This document shows positions 7,776 through 16,844 of a stretch of DNA of 64,000 bases, piece after piece (the first letter of the stretch is position 1; each line of letters starts with the position of its first letter). The DNA comes from Domibacillus aminovorans. GTDB lineage: Bacteria; Bacillota; Bacilli; Bacillales; Domibacillaceae. A model generated the notes under the pieces. The model saw only the letters and a list, made by a program, of their open reading frames with translations, was not told where the DNA came from and did no database searches. A program made the translations under genes and the position numbers. The stretch spans positions 1 through 64,000 of the forward strand of contig NZ_LQWY01000038.1 of assembly GCF_001643235.1 (NCBI RefSeq). The letters are read 5' to 3'.

Positions 7776-7922
7776 GATAACTCTAGATTAAATGATTATA
7801 TTTATTCTTTCGATATCAATAATTAATCGACCTTTTTATCCTGTCTTACGGCTGTTTTTCTTTGTGTTTTTTTCGATTCCGGACACAGGCCTCAGCACAA
7901 AATAAGTGGCTGTTACTTCTTA

Positions 7923-7979
7923 TTGACAAATCCGTTAAAAAAATTTAATATGAATAACTGATATTGAAAATCATTTTCA
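7923..7979 (+). promoter_or_regulatory. Sigma-A promoter with Fur box before btr-like gene
   Basis: TTGACA (7923-7928) and TAATAT (7946-7951) are separated by 17 bp. A perfect 7-1-7 palindrome TGAAAAT-C-ATTTTCA (7965-7979), differing from the Fur consensus at two symmetrical positions, covers the region just after the transcription start. Iron repression by Fur is the direct reading. Confidence 0.8.
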
Positions 7980-8132
7980 TTTAAGTGGATAAGGTAAAAG
8001 AGATAAGTTTATTTGTATATAAATGATTTATCTATTGGGATTCCTGTTGAAAAAATCACATTGATGTTTAAGTTATTTACAAAAGCGATGCTGATCATTA
8101 AAGCATCAATGCAGCGGCTGAAGGAGGATAAG

Positions 8133-9725
8133 ATGTTAATACAGAAAAGAGTTTATTGCTTTAAAAAAGGCATTCATATTCGTACCAATACGAGGAAGCA
8201 AGTTGAATATGAAACAGGACTGGAGATTATGATCATTATTTTATCTGGAACGGCAGAAGTTCAATGTGGAAACCAAGTGTTCAATCTTGAGAACAACTCA
8301 GTGTTGTTAATAAAACCTCAGGAAAAGGTAAAGATTCGACATACAGAGGGAACTGAACTTATTTATGACTTGTTCTTTTTTTCAAGTTATAAGCTGACAG
8401 GAGTAACAGAGGAAGAGCTAAGTTATCAACGCTCGGCTGATTTATTTCCGCAGAGTGGTTTGTTTTATCATCCGGCTTCAGCAGAGGTGAAAAATTTAGC
8501 AGCTCAGCTGATTAAAATATTTGCTAAAGAAGCTGATAATTCAAAAGCTATTTATTTGTTGAACGAATTAATTGCAAAAATTGAGGTTGAATTCAATTTA
8601 TTTCAACAGCGTACATTTAATTCGTCTTTTCATTCGGTGCTGCAATATATTCACTCACATTCTCATCAAGCCTTGTCAAGGGACTCCGTAGCAAAATACT
8701 TTGGCTATCATCCAAACTATTTTTCTGAGCGGTTTAAAAAAGAAACAGATTGGAGTTTTTCTGACTATTTAGCGCACATTCGCATGGATAAGGCGAAGTT
8801 CTTTTTACTTGAACATAGTCTGACGATTGGGGAGGTTGCGCGCAAAGTTGGTTATCAGGATGGTCTTTATTTAAGCAGAAAATTTCGTAAAATGACTGGG
8901 ATGTCGCCGACTGAGTTCAGAAAAGGAAGGAAATTTGAGCGAATCGCTACCCTTCAGTTTACAGGGGCATTGCTGGCGACAGGAATAAAGCCGGTCGCTG
9001 TTCTCTCATCGTATGATAATGTCCCTGAGCTGCTGAAAGAGGAAGTAATCTCATCGATCCAATTAGCCCCTGACAGACTGCCTACTATCGAGCAATGGCG
9101 TGATCTTAAGCCGGATTTGATTATTGCTCCTACTTATTTATATCCAAATCAAAAGATGATCGAGGAGATGGAGTCCGTAGCACCAGTAATGATGCTTGAT
9201 TGGGATACATATGACCGTTTGGAAGAAGTACAGCTGATCGGACGAATCGTTGGAAGAGAAACGCAAGCGAATGAGTGGATTCAGACATTTCGGGAAAAAG
9301 CGGAATGTGCACGGGAAATGCTGAAAGGGGTGCTAAAAGAGGGAGAGACGGTCGGGCTTTATGAGTTATATTGGACCGGGGATGTAGGGATATGGAAAGC
9401 GACTGCAAGAGGAGCTTTCAATCTTTATACAATGTTGAAGTTGACTCCTGCCAAGCGTATTCAAAAGGAGGTATTGAAGCCTAATAAGCATCTGATGATT
9501 TCCGAAAATGAACTTTCTGCTTATGCAGCTGACCATATGTTTGTTGTGGTCGATTCTGTAGAGCAAGCAGCAAGAATCTTTGAACGTGAAATTTGGCGTC
9601 AGCTACCGGCAGCAAAAAACGGACAAATCTATCTCTTACGCCTTGAAGATTTTTGGGCGAGTGAAGGTGTCGCTTTGGAGAAACAATTAGATATTCAAGT
9701 GAAATACATCTTGGGCAGGTCGTGA
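8133..9725 (+). CDS. btr: Btr-like AraC regulator with siderophore-binding domain
   Basis: A 530-aa protein that fuses an AraC-type regulator to a periplasmic-binding-protein-like domain, the architecture and length of B. subtilis Btr, which senses Fe-bacillibactin and activates feuABC. The first ~160 residues are a cupin-like sensing arm. At about 170-275 is the AraC DNA-binding domain with two helix-turn-helix units (LSRDSVAKYFGYHPNYFSE and TIGEVARKVGYQDGLYLSR, then TGMSPTEFRK). From about 275 a FecB-like fold follows (KPVAVLSSYDN, LKPDLIIAPTYLY). No signal peptide is present, so the binding domain is cytosolic. ATG 8133 is chosen because AAGGAGG lies 5 nt upstream, over an in-frame start at 8013. 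Confidence 0.88.
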   Translation: MLIQKRVYCFKKGIHIRTNTRKQVEYETGLEIMIIILSGTAEVQCGNQVFNLENNSVLLIKPQEKVKIRHTEGTELIYDLFFFSSYKLTGVTEEELSYQRSADLFPQSGLFYHPASAEVKNLAAQLIKIFAKEADNSKAIYLLNELIAKIEVEFNLFQQRTFNSSFHSVLQYIHSHSHQALSRDSVAKYFGYHPNYFSERFKKETDWSFSDYLAHIRMDKAKFFLLEHSLTIGEVARKVGYQDGLYLSRKFRKMTGMSPTEFRKGRKFERIATLQFTGALLATGIKPVAVLSSYDNVPELLKEEVISSIQLAPDRLPTIEQWRDLKPDLIIAPTYLYPNQKMIEEMESVAPVMMLDWDTYDRLEEVQLIGRIVGRETQANEWIQTFREKAECAREMLKGVLKEGETVGLYELYWTGDVGIWKATARGAFNLYTMLKLTPAKRIQKEVLKPNKHLMISENELSAYAADHMFVVVDSVEQAARIFEREIWRQLPAAKNGQIYLLRLEDFWASEGVALEKQLDIQVKYILGRS

Positions 9726-9734
9726 ATCTGACAT

Positions 9735-9768
9735 TTGTCCATATTGAGTTAGTTATGATTGTCCATAT
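9735..9768 (+). promoter_or_regulatory. Candidate Btr operator: direct repeat TTGTCCATAT
   Basis: TTGTCCATAT occurs at 9735-9744 and again at 9759-9768, 24 bp start to start, which puts both on about the same DNA face. Direct repeats are the normal target of AraC-type activators. The second copy sits where the -35 box would be for a -10 at TACAAT (9789-9794), and no other good -35 is present, as expected for an activator-dependent promoter. Confidence 0.6.
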
Positions 9769-9800
9769 CTTTTTTAAATCGCTCTTGTTACAATTATAAA

Positions 9801-9819
9801 TGAAAATGGTTATCATTAT
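9801..9819 (+). promoter_or_regulatory. Fur box before first siderophore-binding lipoprotein
   Basis: TGAAAATGGTTATCA matches the 7-1-7 Fur consensus at 12 of 14 positions, and an overlapping ATTATCATT extends it. It lies just downstream of the candidate -10 box at 9789. Confidence 0.75.
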
Positions 9820-9847
9820 CATTTATAGCGAAAGAGGGAGCATACTT

Positions 9848-10804
9848 ATGAAAATACACAATAATCTATGCATACTACTAACTGTTATTTTTCTTGCTGT
9901 ATTGACAGCCTGCAGCAGTAACGAGGGTAGCCAAAGTTCAGAGAAAAAAGCAGGAGATAATAAGGCTGCTGCTGAAGAAACGCGGGTAGTCGAAACGGTT
10001 AATGGAGAGGTGATAATCCCGGCAAATCCAAAGCGTGTTGTGGCACAGGAGGGATTGTTAGCTACGCTCCTGGCTTTAGATGTAAAGCCAGTCGGAGCAG
10101 CAAGTAGGTATCTTCAAAATCCCCATATTAAAGATTTAGTTGATGGAGTAGAGGATATTGGTGAAGGAACAGACTATGAGAAAATTCTTGAGCTTGAACC
10201 AGACTTGATTATTACTCAATATGATGATCCAAGTAACTATGAGAAGCTGTCCCAAATTGCGCCAACGATTGTCTATCCATATTTAACGTTTAATAATGTT
10301 AAAGAAGAGATGGAAGAAGTCGGAAAACTACTTGGGGAAGAAGAGAAAATGAAGGAATGGGAAATACAGTTTGATGCAAGAATGGCAGCAGCTAGAGAAA
10401 GAGCACGGGCAGTCGTCGGTGATCGGACCGTATCGCTGATCGGAGCATATGATAAGGATATTTATGTGTATGGAGATAGTTTATATCGGGGCGGTGAAGC
10501 ATTGTATCAGCATTTGCAATTAACACCGACTGATGCGATTGCTAAAAATGTCATTGGAAATCCGGATGAATTCCTTAAAATCTCATATGAAGTATTGGAG
10601 GATTATGCAGGAGATTATATCTTCGTAGATGAGTCTAATGGTGGAAAACTCGATAAGGAAAGTCCGATTTGGAACAATCTTGATGCAGTAAAAAATAACC
10701 ATGTAATGTTCCCGGACCCGGATCGCTTCTGGCCGTATGATCCGATTTCTGTGGCAAACCAAGCTGAGGAATTTGCCGACATGCTGGAAGCGCTTGAGAA
10801 ATAG
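9848..10804 (+). CDS. Iron-siderophore ABC transporter binding lipoprotein (FeuA-like)
   Basis: A 318-aa extracellular lipoprotein with a signal peptide ending in the lipobox LTAC (Cys about residue 22), followed by a Ser/Glu/Lys-rich linker and a FecB/TroA-type two-lobed binding fold (RVVAQEGLLATLLALDVKPVG, LELEPDLIITQYDD, LSQIAPTIVYP). It would capture a ferric siderophore and pass it to the FecCD permeases encoded next. ATG 9848 is used because GAGGGAG lies 7 nt upstream and it starts a proper signal peptide. An in-frame upstream start at 9800 falls inside the Fur box. Likely controlled both by Fur and by the Btr-like activator. Confidence 0.88.
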   Translation: MKIHNNLCILLTVIFLAVLTACSSNEGSQSSEKKAGDNKAAAEETRVVETVNGEVIIPANPKRVVAQEGLLATLLALDVKPVGAASRYLQNPHIKDLVDGVEDIGEGTDYEKILELEPDLIITQYDDPSNYEKLSQIAPTIVYPYLTFNNVKEEMEEVGKLLGEEEKMKEWEIQFDARMAAARERARAVVGDRTVSLIGAYDKDIYVYGDSLYRGGEALYQHLQLTPTDAIAKNVIGNPDEFLKISYEVLEDYAGDYIFVDESNGGKLDKESPIWNNLDAVKNNHVMFPDPDRFWPYDPISVANQAEEFADMLEALEK

Positions 10805-10893
10805 TTTTATTTGATAAAACCATCTATGTGCCGTCGCAGATGAAATCGTATGTAAAGAAGCTTCACTAGTATCTTGAAACATAAGAGTTGTTT

Positions 10894-10921
10894 TATAATT
10901 TTTAATTGATAATGATAGTCA
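10894..10921 (+). promoter_or_regulatory. Fur box and -10 box before permease operon
   Basis: TGATAATGATAGTCA (10907-10921) matches 12 of 14 Fur positions. A TATAAT lies at 10894-10899, with only a poorly spaced TTGAAA (10874-10879) upstream. This suggests that the permease-exporter-ATPase-lipoprotein genes have their own iron-regulated promoter in addition to read-through. Confidence 0.65.
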
Positions 10922-10962
10922 ATTTCGTTTTGGTGTAAATATTTTAAGTTAAAGGTGAATGG

Positions 10963-12024
10963 ATGATGGGAATGACTGCAATGAAAATAGAAGAAACGGA
11001 GATTGAGATAGCGGAACCTCAGCTACGTTCACGTCCGTTAGCCGCCACGATCATTATGACAGGAGGCATTGCCGCACTTATATTTAGTATAGCTCTCTCC
11101 ATTTCTTTTGGAGCAGCTGATATTAAATTATCTGTTGTATGGGAATCTGTTTTTCATTTTAATCCTAATTTAAATGATCATCAGATTATCAGGGAATTGC
11201 GGTTGCCTAGAGTACTAGGGGCAGTAATAGTAGGCGCAAGCTTTTCGGTTGCTGGCGCCATTATGCAGGGAATGACAAGAAATCCGCTTGCTGATTCGGG
11301 GCTGCTCGGTTTGAATTCTGGTGCAGTATTGGCGCTTGCGCTCTGCTTTGCTTTTTTCCCAGGGCTACCGTACATGTACTTAATTATGTTCTCCTTTATC
11401 GGAGCTGCAGGAGGAGCGGGACTTGTATTTGGAGTTGGTTCCATGACAAAAGGTGGTTTGACACCGCTGCGTCTCGTGCTTGCCGGTGCGGCTGTCAGTG
11501 CTTTATTCGGTGCGTTAAGTGAAGGAATTGCTTTATATTTTAGGATCGGGCAGGATCTTGCCTTTTGGTATGCGGGCGGAGTAGCTGGGACAAAGTGGGA
11601 ACAATTGGAAATTATGCTTCCTTGGGTTGGTGCCGCGATTCTTGCTGCCATTATGCTTTCACGATCTATCACGCTGCTCAGTCTTGGTGAGGAGATTGCC
11701 TCCGGTTTAGGGCAAAAAACGAAAACGGTTAAGTTTGCGGGAGTGATTATTGTCCTGATATTAGCTGGATCCGCTGTTTCGGTTGTTGGTGCAGTTGGAT
11801 TTGTAGGGCTTATCGTTCCGCATTTAACCAGATATTTAGTCGGGGTAGATTACCGCTATATTATTCCGTGTTCAGCCGTACTTGGAAGCTTATTGCTCCT
11901 ATGGGCCGATTTTACCGCTAGGATGATTAATCCCCCTTATGAAACACCGATCGGGGCTTTAATTGCTTTAATTGGTGTACCATTCTTCCTTTACCTTGCC
12001 CGCAAAGAAAGGAGAGGACTATAA
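10963..12024 (+). CDS. FecCD-family siderophore permease (FeuB-like)
   Basis: A 353-aa polytopic membrane protein of the BtuC/FecCD family with about ten helices. Family segments include LRLPRVLGAVIVGASFSVAGA, MQGMTRNPLADSGLLGLNSGA and the GFVGLIVPHLTR loop that couples to the ATPase. The start has several ATGs (10963, 10966) behind AAAGGTGA; the first is used. The N-terminus has about 20 charged residues before the first helix. It overlaps no gene and is directly joined to the second permease gene. The two would form the heterodimeric channel. Confidence 0.92.
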   Translation: MMGMTAMKIEETEIEIAEPQLRSRPLAATIIMTGGIAALIFSIALSISFGAADIKLSVVWESVFHFNPNLNDHQIIRELRLPRVLGAVIVGASFSVAGAIMQGMTRNPLADSGLLGLNSGAVLALALCFAFFPGLPYMYLIMFSFIGAAGGAGLVFGVGSMTKGGLTPLRLVLAGAAVSALFGALSEGIALYFRIGQDLAFWYAGGVAGTKWEQLEIMLPWVGAAILAAIMLSRSITLLSLGEEIASGLGQKTKTVKFAGVIIVLILAGSAVSVVGAVGFVGLIVPHLTRYLVGVDYRYIIPCSAVLGSLLLLWADFTARMINPPYETPIGALIALIGVPFFLYLARKERRGL

Positions 12025-13059
12025 GTGGAATTATCTGATTTTTCACCTGCTGAAACGAAGAGAAGAAAAAGGAGTATAACGACATTGTCTGTTTTTTTAG
12101 TTTTAATTGTTGTTGCCTTTATTATCAGTGTCAATACAGGGCATATCCGATTAACACCAATAGAATTAATTAGAACTTTATTTGGAGCGGGTACGGACAA
12201 GCAGGAGCTGGTTTTGTTTGATTTTAGGCTTCCACGTATTATCATTTCTGTTCTTGTCGGGGCTGCACTTGCTGTTTCTGGCTGCGTCATGCAGGGGCTT
12301 TCCCGAAATGCATTGGCAGATCCCGGAATCCTGGGAATCAATGCCGGAGCAGGGCTCGTTGTGATGCTGTACGTTGCTTTTTTTCCAACGCAAACTGTTA
12401 GTTCTGTGCTGCTCCTGCCAGTATTAGCCTGGCTGGGAGCTGGTCTGACCGCTGCGTTAATTTACGTCCTTTCTTTTAAAAAAGGCGAGGGTTTGTTACC
12501 TACTAGGCTCTTATTGACAGGAATTGCTGTTGCTGCAGGTATCAGTGCGTTTACGATTGTGCTAACTTTGCGCCTCTCACCAGAGCAATATCAGTTTGTA
12601 GCAACATGGATGGCCGGAAGTATCTGGGGCTCTAACTGGAAATTTGTTGCGGCACTGCTTCCGTTTATTGTGATTTTATTGCCATTTGTATGTTATAAAG
12701 CTCGCGTGCTAAATATATTAAGCCTTGGCGATCAGATGGCTGTCGGACTAGGAACTTCTGTAGAAAAAGAAAGACTGGTTCTTCTTGCAGCAGCGGTTGG
12801 ATTAGCAGGATCTTCCGTTTCTGTCAGCGGCGGCATTGGGTTTGTCGGATTGATTGCTCCCCATCTTGTTCGCCGTCTGATTGGTCCGAAACATCAATTT
12901 CTGCTTCCTGGATCTGCCTTGGCAGGAGCACTGCTCGTTCTAGTAGCTGATACAATTGGACGTTGGATTATACAGCCTTCGGAAATTCCAGCAGGTATCG
13001 TTGTCGCGGTGATTGGAGCGCCTTACTTTTTATACTTGCTTGCCCGCTCAAAAGCTTGA
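12025..13059 (+). CDS. FecCD-family siderophore permease (FeuC-like)
   Basis: A 344-aa partner permease of the same family (RLPRIIISVLVGAALAVSG, MQGLSRNALADPGILGINAGA, GFVGLIAPHLVRRLIGP). It begins with GTG immediately after the stop codon of the preceding gene, with AAAGGAGAGG inside the end of that gene, so the two are translationally coupled. Ten or so hydrophobic helices are evident. It should pair with the upstream permease and use the FecE-type ATPase encoded at 14881. Confidence 0.92.
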   Translation: MELSDFSPAETKRRKRSITTLSVFLVLIVVAFIISVNTGHIRLTPIELIRTLFGAGTDKQELVLFDFRLPRIIISVLVGAALAVSGCVMQGLSRNALADPGILGINAGAGLVVMLYVAFFPTQTVSSVLLLPVLAWLGAGLTAALIYVLSFKKGEGLLPTRLLLTGIAVAAGISAFTIVLTLRLSPEQYQFVATWMAGSIWGSNWKFVAALLPFIVILLPFVCYKARVLNILSLGDQMAVGLGTSVEKERLVLLAAAVGLAGSSVSVSGGIGFVGLIAPHLVRRLIGPKHQFLLPGSALAGALLVLVADTIGRWIIQPSEIPAGIVVAVIGAPYFLYLLARSKA

Positions 13060-13089
13060 CGGTTCTAACGAAGGGAGATCTTACTCAAT

Positions 13090-14805
13090 ATGTTAAGACA
13101 ATTTTTTTCTTATTACCAGCCATATAGATGGTTATTTACTGCCGATTTTACTTGCGCAATTTTAGCGGCCTTATTGGAGCTTGTTTTTCCTTTAGCGGTT
13201 AATAAAGTGATTGATGACTTACTGCCAGCCGGCAACTGGAGTTCAATTATATGGGCATGTGTCGGCTTGCTTGGGATTTATGTGCTTAGCTCTTTCCTAC
13301 ATTACGTTGTTACATATTGGGGTCATATGCTTGGGATTAATATTGAAAGGGATATGCGGAAAAAATTATTTGACCATGTCCAGAAGCTGTCTTTTCGATT
13401 TTTTGATAATAATAAAACCGGTCATCTCGTTTCACGGATGACCAATGATTTAATGGATATTGGTGAAATTGCCCATCATGGCCCGGAAGACTTGTTTATT
13501 GCGGCGATGACTCTGTTTGGAGCCTTTGGTTTAATGTTGTCGATTAATTGGAAGCTTGCTGTGCTGACATTCATTATTATTCCATTCTTAATTTGTCTAT
13601 CCATTTATTTTAGCAAGAAAATGTCGCGTGCATTCAGCCAAATGTTTGCTGATATTGCCGATTTTAATGCCAGAGTTGAAAATAATGTGAGCGGCATTCG
13701 GGTCGTAAAAGCATTTACTAATGAAGATCACGAAATTGCACAATTTGGTGTAAACAATGAGCGGTTCCGTACAACGAAGCTTGTTACTTACAAGGTGATG
13801 GCGTGGAACTCATCGGTCAGCCATTTGCTGATGAAAGTCGTTTCGTTATTCGTTTTAGGATGTGGTACATGGTTTGTGATCGAGGGAGAAATGACATTTG
13901 GAGAATTTATGGCTTTTGTGCTTCTTTCCAATATCTTTCTTACACCGATTCAGCAAATTAACTCTGTTATTGAAACTTATCCAAAAGGAGTAGCTGGCTT
14001 CCGCCGTTATCAGGAGTTGCTTCACACCGAGCCTGATACGGAGGATATACCTAATGCGATTGATGTTAAACATTTAAACGGAGATATTGAATATAAAAAT
14101 GTTACGTTTGGCTATGAAGGAAAAGAGAAAGTGCTCAATAATATTCATTTTACTGTCAGTAGAGGAGAAACTGTAGCACTTGTCGGACCATCAGGAGCTG
14201 GCAAGACGACGATCTGCAGTTTGCTGCCAAGGTTTTACGGCATTGAGTCAGGCAGCATTACGATTGACGGCATTGATATTCAGGAAATGGTGCTTCAATC
14301 ATTGCGCCAGCAAATTGGGATCGTGCAGCAGGATGTGTTTCTCTTTGATGGAACGATTCGGGAAAATATTGCCTACGGAAAGCTTGATGCGACTGAAGAG
14401 GAAATTCGAGATGCCGCAAACCGGGCACAAATGGAAGATATTATCCTCGGACTGCCAGATGGATTGGATACATTAATTGGTGAACGCGGCGTCAAATTAT
14501 CAGGAGGACAGAAGCAGCGGCTTTCTATCGCTCGGATGTTCCTGAAAAATCCGCCGATTCTCATTCTCGATGAAGCGACATCTGCGTTAGATACTGAAAC
14601 GGAGGCAGCAATCCAGAAAGCCTTAAATAAACTGTCCCAAGGCAGAACCACGCTTGTGATTGCCCATCGCCTTGCTACGATTAAAAATGCTGATCGAATT
14701 CTAGTTATCACGGAAGAGGGCATTAAAGAGCAAGGAACACATAAAGAACTGCTTGAAGCAGGAGGTACATACAGCAGACTGCATCATGCACAGTTTCAAA
14801 TGTAA
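13090..14805 (+). CDS. Half-size ABC exporter (permease plus ATPase)
   Basis: A 571-aa MsbA/BmrA-type half transporter: six membrane helices in the first ~310 residues, then a nucleotide-binding domain with Walker A GPSGAGKTT, Q-loop IVQQDVFLFDG, signature LSGGQKQRLS, Walker B ILILDEATSALD and the H-loop IAHRLATI. It is an exporter by fold, yet it sits between the importer permeases and their ATPase in an iron-regulated operon. A role in siderophore secretion or recycling is a reasonable inference but not shown. ATG 13090 follows GAAGGGAG. It is probably a homodimer, since no partner half transporter is nearby. Confidence 0.9.
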   Translation: MLRQFFSYYQPYRWLFTADFTCAILAALLELVFPLAVNKVIDDLLPAGNWSSIIWACVGLLGIYVLSSFLHYVVTYWGHMLGINIERDMRKKLFDHVQKLSFRFFDNNKTGHLVSRMTNDLMDIGEIAHHGPEDLFIAAMTLFGAFGLMLSINWKLAVLTFIIIPFLICLSIYFSKKMSRAFSQMFADIADFNARVENNVSGIRVVKAFTNEDHEIAQFGVNNERFRTTKLVTYKVMAWNSSVSHLLMKVVSLFVLGCGTWFVIEGEMTFGEFMAFVLLSNIFLTPIQQINSVIETYPKGVAGFRRYQELLHTEPDTEDIPNAIDVKHLNGDIEYKNVTFGYEGKEKVLNNIHFTVSRGETVALVGPSGAGKTTICSLLPRFYGIESGSITIDGIDIQEMVLQSLRQQIGIVQQDVFLFDGTIRENIAYGKLDATEEEIRDAANRAQMEDIILGLPDGLDTLIGERGVKLSGGQKQRLSIARMFLKNPPILILDEATSALDTETEAAIQKALNKLSQGRTTLVIAHRLATIKNADRILVITEEGIKEQGTHKELLEAGGTYSRLHHAQFQM

Positions 14806-14880
14806 TTCGTAGTTCCTTCCATAATTCGCTGGAAAAAGCGGATTTTAGAAGATGATTAGATTGATAGGAGGAGAAAGAAA

Positions 14881-15717
14881 ATGGCTGATCGTTTATCAAC
14901 TAAAGACTTAACTATTGGCTATGGGGAAAATATCATCGTCGATAAGCTGAATTTGTCTGTGCCGAATGGGAAAATTACCGCTTTAGTAGGAGCAAATGGT
15001 TCTGGCAAGTCAACTATTTTGAAAACGATGGCACGTATTATGATACCTATTAATGGGGGAGTAATGCTTGACGGGCAGATGATTCATAAGAAGTCAACAA
15101 AAGAAGTGGCTAAGGATTTAGCCATTTTGCCGCAAAATCCAATTGCACCAGATGGATTAACCGTATATGAGCTGGTCGGCTATGGCCGCTATCCGCATCA
15201 GAAAGGGTTAGGCACAATGACCAAGGAAGACCGGAATATCATTCATTGGGCGATTAAAGTAACTGGAATGACAGAATTTTATGATCGAGCTGTTGACCAG
15301 TTATCAGGAGGGCAACGCCAGCGAGCATGGATTGCGATGGCGCTTGCTCAGCAGACAAGCATTTTGTTTCTTGATGAACCGACGACTTTCCTTGATATGG
15401 CTCATCAGCTTGAAGTTCTGAAATTGCTGCAAAAGCTGAATGAAGAAGAGCAAAGAACGATTATTATGGTTGTTCACGATTTGAATCAAGCGACTAGATT
15501 TGCCCATCATATGGTGGCAATCAAATCAGGAACAGTGGTGAGCGCAGGAACACCAGAAGAGGTGGTCACTCCTGATGTGCTGCGCAAAGTGTTTGCGATC
15601 GAAGCGGATATTATCACTGACCCACGCACAGGCGGTCCACTTTGCCTGCCTTATGAGCTGACAGATGGGGTAGAAAAGAAACAAATAAACATAAAAGAAC
15701 CAGCAGCTGTTTGTTAA
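14881..15717 (+). CDS. FecE-type siderophore ABC ATPase (YusV-like)
   Basis: A 278-aa ATPase with Walker A GANGSGKST, signature LSGGQRQRAW, Walker B ILFLDEPTTFLDMAHQ and the H-loop VVHDLNQATRFA, all typical of iron-siderophore importers. The ribosome binding site GGAGGAG lies 6 nt before ATG 14881. It should energise the FecCD pair encoded upstream and may serve all three binding proteins of the locus, as YusV serves several uptake systems in B. subtilis. Confidence 0.92.
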   Translation: MADRLSTKDLTIGYGENIIVDKLNLSVPNGKITALVGANGSGKSTILKTMARIMIPINGGVMLDGQMIHKKSTKEVAKDLAILPQNPIAPDGLTVYELVGYGRYPHQKGLGTMTKEDRNIIHWAIKVTGMTEFYDRAVDQLSGGQRQRAWIAMALAQQTSILFLDEPTTFLDMAHQLEVLKLLQKLNEEEQRTIIMVVHDLNQATRFAHHMVAIKSGTVVSAGTPEEVVTPDVLRKVFAIEADIITDPRTGGPLCLPYELTDGVEKKQINIKEPAAVC

Positions 15718-15798
15718 AAAATCAGTGCGGGGTTGTCTTGGAAAAGAGTCAAAAAACACCTCGCTCTTAGTAAAACAGAGAAGAAGGGTTGAGTTAAT

Positions 15799-16779
15799 AT
15801 GATGAAACAGAATGTAAAAAGAATAGGATCATGGCTTTTTATTTTATGCTTGATGTTCATTCTTGCCGCTTGCTCAGGTGAAGGAGCAAGCAGTACAAAT
15901 ACAAATGAAGCGAAAGAAGAACTGACAACAGAACAAGGTACAAATAAGACACGAATCATTTCCACGGTAACAGGCGATGTTGAAGTACCTGTCAATCCCG
16001 AACGCGTAATTGTCGATTGGGATCTCGGTCATGTACTTGCACTTGGAGTCGAACCAATCGGTGCTTCCAAAACGATTCTAGATTATGGTCAATTTCTTAC
16101 GCCATATGTAACCGATCGGACAGAGGATATCGGACAGGATGGACAAGTGTCGGTGGAAAAAATGATTGAATTACAACCAGATTTAATTATTACTTGGGAC
16201 CGTAATGCGGTTGAACAATACAGTAAAATTGCCCCAACGGTCGTATTTGAAACACAAAATTATGACAACATTCATGAAGAAATGACGGCAATTGGGGAAA
16301 TTTTGAATAAACAAAAAGAAGCAGAAGAATGGCTTGCTAATTTTGATGAACGGGTCGCAGCCACTCAGGCAAAAATCAAAGAAGTGATTCCAGAAGGCGC
16401 TACCTTCTCTATTATTGACGTAGGTACGACTAAATCGACCATTGTTGTCGGTGAAACAGGAGAGCGAGGTGGAGATGCCCTATATCAAATTTTAGGAGTT
16501 ACGCCGCATCCGCTGGTCAAAAGCGAAATCATTGATAAGAACGAGAGCAGACTCGATGTATCATGGGAAAAAGTAGACGACTATGCCGGTGATTATATTT
16601 TTATGATCACAACAGGTGACGATACCCAGCCAGAATTGCCGAGCGTTTGGAATTCGCTCGATGCTGTGAAAAATCATCATGTATATGAACTAAATATTAA
16701 AAAATATTTCACTAGTGATCCATTATCAGCACTGTTACAAGCAGAGGAAATGGCTGAAATGTTAGCAAAAGGGAATTAA
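15799..16779 (+). CDS. Siderophore-binding lipoprotein, second copy
   Basis: A 326-aa FecB-like lipoprotein with signal peptide and lipobox ILAAC (Cys about residue 28). The binding fold includes RVIVDWDLGHVLALGVEPIGA, LQPDLIITWDRNAV and KIAPTVVFET. It is clearly diverged from the two other binding proteins here, suggesting a different ligand. ATG 15799 and 15802 are both possible behind GAAGGG; the first is used. No Fur box is visible in the 80 bp upstream, so it probably belongs to the preceding operon. Confidence 0.87.
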   Translation: MMKQNVKRIGSWLFILCLMFILAACSGEGASSTNTNEAKEELTTEQGTNKTRIISTVTGDVEVPVNPERVIVDWDLGHVLALGVEPIGASKTILDYGQFLTPYVTDRTEDIGQDGQVSVEKMIELQPDLIITWDRNAVEQYSKIAPTVVFETQNYDNIHEEMTAIGEILNKQKEAEEWLANFDERVAATQAKIKEVIPEGATFSIIDVGTTKSTIVVGETGERGGDALYQILGVTPHPLVKSEIIDKNESRLDVSWEKVDDYAGDYIFMITTGDDTQPELPSVWNSLDAVKNHHVYELNIKKYFTSDPLSALLQAEEMAEMLAKGN

Positions 16780-16844
16780 AACATTTCGTAATAGTAATTT
16801 GAACTAAAGGATCATAGTAATTTAGCCATAAAGGAGAAATCAAA

